Positions 61,967-64,000 of a DNA stretch of 64,000 bases are shown here, in pieces; the first letter of the stretch is position 1, and each line of letters starts with the position of its first letter. Below the pieces are notes generated by a model. That model did not search any database, had not been told where the DNA came from, and was given only the letters and a program-made list of their open reading frames with translations. This stretch comes from Owenia fusiformis. Lineage: Eukaryota; Annelida; Polychaeta; Sabellida; Oweniidae. Made by a program: the position numbers and the translations under genes. The stretch covers positions 45,837,885-45,901,884 of the forward strand of contig CAIIXF020000001.1 of the NCBI GenBank assembly GCA_903813345.2. The letters are read 5' to 3'.

Positions 61967-62837
61967 TCCTATAAATATATCTGTGACCCACATAAGTAAT
62001 ATCATACTTTCTCTTCAATATCATTTTATGATTAACTTAAAATGTCAAATTTCTTTAATTCTCGAAAAAAGCTGATGGCATATAATATTACAATATCATG
62101 GTTTCTAATAGGTACTCGTAATAAAAATCACTCTCAATCTTTGATAATTATATTGATTTCATAACAAGATAAATTATATAGAAATTGATTTCCTTCGTTT
62201 AAGTATGAAAAGATTCATTATTTTATATGTAATATGCTGTAATGCACAAAATCTCAAATTAATAATATCAGAGGGAGAAAATATCATTGAGGCTATTTTG
62301 CAAATTTCTCCATGGTTACAGCAAATAGCATAACGAAAAAAACAGAAATAGGAGAAGAAGCACATCTTGTGGTTTTGCATAAAATTGTCAGATATATATA
62401 CAGAACTGATATACTTGAATAAGAAATATGGAAATAAAAAAGAAAAATGATGTTACATTTATGGGGAGTGTTCACCACTAACAAATGTACGTCCTTACTC
62501 ATCAGTATCCATCAGAAAGATGTTTTAATCACGCTTTCACAAGATTACATGCATACCTAATGAGATATGGCCTTACACTGTCTCGTCAAATAACAATAAA
62601 ATGAAAGATGTACCATCTATTTCCCCTGTTGGTGGCGTCAGTATATTCCGAAGCACTCCTAGTTTATAGGGAGTTAATCAATACATACAATGTAATGAAA
62701 GATGATCTTCTGATCTGAATAGCAAGCTTGATTTTATTTGGAAAATAATTTGTCTTGGAAAGTTTTGTAACGTGTAAGGTCATATTTCATACAATTACTC
62801 TCTGAAATAAAATCTACTCATTTTACCAATGCTAGCA

Positions 62838-62882
62838 AGGCATTATCATGCAAAATGTCACTTCTGGCGGTGACATAAAAAC
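62838..62882 (+). repeat. Interspersed repeat family B, internally deleted copy
   Basis: aaggcattatcatgcaaaat then gtcacttctggcggtgacat and aaaaac: both termini are present but only a few bases lie between them. Confidence 0.7.
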
Positions 62883-63097
62883 ATATGAGTGGGGTAATGA
62901 TTTAAACTCGTCTCATTAATGACCATTGCTCATATGTTTTAATAAACAAGGGAAAAATTGCAACTTTTTGACCCACAGCCTCTCAAACAAAATTGTAATG
63001 TTTTCATCAGAGCAAAATCATTCTTGTAAGTATTTTTTTACGATTTTTTACGTACGATTCAATTCATATTCTTAAAAAACATGTAAAAGATTCTCAC

Positions 63098-63587
63098 CTA
63101 GCTGCTACGCCACCTGGTTGAATCTCTTGTACAAAAATGCCAAGTTCCCCACGATTTTCACTTTTCAAGCCGACAACACTGAAGCCAAGACTCTGTGCCT
63201 CTGATTTGTACAACTGAATAATATGTGTGGGACGTTCTTGAGCCGCAGCCTCTATGTTTGCCATGAAGTCCTTATCATAGTGAGGCGTAGTTTGCGCATC
63301 TTGTTGAACCTCTACAGTTGTAACATTTTGTGCCAATCGTTCTTTGATGTCTTCATTCAGTACAAGCTCTCCAGAGTTATTAATATCGAAATCATCAAGT
63401 TTTAAAGGTGTTATTTGTTGAGTTCTGTTAAGCTCGTCTATAGAGTCTTGTATCTTGAGTAACTGGGTGAGGATGGGGTTGTCAAGGGAACAGATGAGGT
63501 TGGCTAAGTCATCTTCAAGACTGCTATCCCCCTGCTCAAGCATCAACTGTTGTATTTGTTGCAATGCCTCCACCGCACCCTGTGATT
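63098..63587 (-). CDS. MPDZ: MPDZ/PATJ-like N-terminal exon: L27 domain and first half of PDZ1
   Basis: 490-bp internal exon on the - strand: acceptor ttgtttccag, donor gtgaga, entering with two bases of a codon and leaving with two. It encodes an L27 domain (EALQQIQQLMLEQGDSSLED, then DLANLICSLDNPILTQLLKI), an acidic linker, and the start of PDZ1 (SLGFSVVGLKSENRGELGIF, VQEIQPGGVAAR). The phrase GLKSENRGELGIFVQEIQ is characteristic of PDZ1 in MPDZ. Family knowledge: this L27 binds the L27 of PALS1. The expected next exon (DGRL..GDQILAING type) should lie at lower coordinates on this strand; I could not find it between here and the gap at 21981. The start-codon exon should lie at higher coordinates and is not evident before 64000. 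Confidence 0.93.
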
Positions 63588-64000
63588 CTGGAAACAAGAC
63601 ACACAGTGGTAAATACATAGTCTTTTTTATTGAAAAATTCAAAGTAATTTACAGAGCATGCCTCAATATAATCAGATTTTGGCACCAGTCTGCTCTTGCA
63701 ATTGTAAAAAATTCAAGCTGCATGGGTGAGTGGTTTTCCTGGAATGTTGATGACACAATTCATGAAGTGCCCTCCCACCTGCCTCTCCACTCACCCAGGC
63801 ACCCATCCAGACAGATGTACAATGTACGCTCAACAGTACAAGATAATGACAATATAGCAAAAAGTGTAATAAAAAGTTTATAAAAGAGGCTACATTTTAT
63901 GAAATGCAAACAGAAAAGAAATCAGGTGGGGCATCGGAGACCTATTTACCTAAGGAAGGAAAACTTTTTAAATTCTAGTCACGTGGTGTTAAGATTGACC
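63588..64000. other. Sequence upstream of the L27 exon
   Basis: Intron 5' of the - strand MPDZ exon. I looked for the start-codon exon here; - strand frames such as GAWVSGEAGGRALHELCHQH have no L27 similarity or splice support. The first coding exon is probably beyond the window. Confidence 0.5.

Noticed and set aside
63672-63860. First coding exon of the - strand MPDZ gene
   Set aside because: The frame has no L27-like sequence, no convincing donor in phase with the exon at 63587, and ends in a stop.

Overview
This is a 64-kb piece of an AT-rich animal genome, almost certainly from a marine invertebrate. The evidence is split genes with GT/AG introns, PDZ-domain exons of the MPDZ (MUPP1)/PATJ scaffold family, decayed non-LTR retrotransposons, Tc1/mariner-like, hAT-like and TTAA-flanked elements, and many hairpin MITEs and minisatellites. 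I cannot name the phylum with confidence.

Layout. (1) 1124-8481, + strand: eight consecutive exons encode the C-terminal end of an MPDZ/PATJ-like scaffold, from the second half of a PDZ domain (PDZ10 in MPDZ numbering) through PDZ11, PDZ12 and PDZ13 to the stop codon. The introns hold a minisatellite, a 1-kb foldback Tc1/mariner-like element and several MITEs. (2) 8.5-21.5 kb: 3' UTR and intergenic DNA, a TTAA-flanked foldback element, a candidate pair of orphan exons (12.0 and 13.7 kb), and a nest of transposons. In the nest, one LINE fragment and an hAT-like MITE are followed by a second LINE split by a 3-kb terminal-inverted-repeat element, then a 1.2-kb inverted-repeat element. (3) 21482-21981: a gap of exactly 500 N. 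(4) 22-63 kb: about 41 kb with no convincing gene, filled with interspersed repeats, a 41-bp satellite array at 27.7-28.5 kb, several minisatellites, a 1.5-kb repeat element at 40.5-42.0 kb and twin foldbacks at 61.5-62.0 kb. (5) 63098-63587, - strand: one exon encoding the L27 domain and the start of PDZ1 of an MPDZ/PATJ protein.

The most notable point is that the N-terminal exon (- strand, right end) and the C-terminal exons (+ strand, left end) look like the two ends of one conserved scaffold gene, but they face each other. A fixed-size 500-N gap lies between them. Either two paralogues converge here, or the right-hand contig is inverted and misplaced. If it were flipped and placed upstream of the left contig, a single gene with a first large intron of at least 41 kb would be restored. 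The rest of the window is best read as intron and intergenic DNA shaped by small DNA transposons, including several families I do not recognise.
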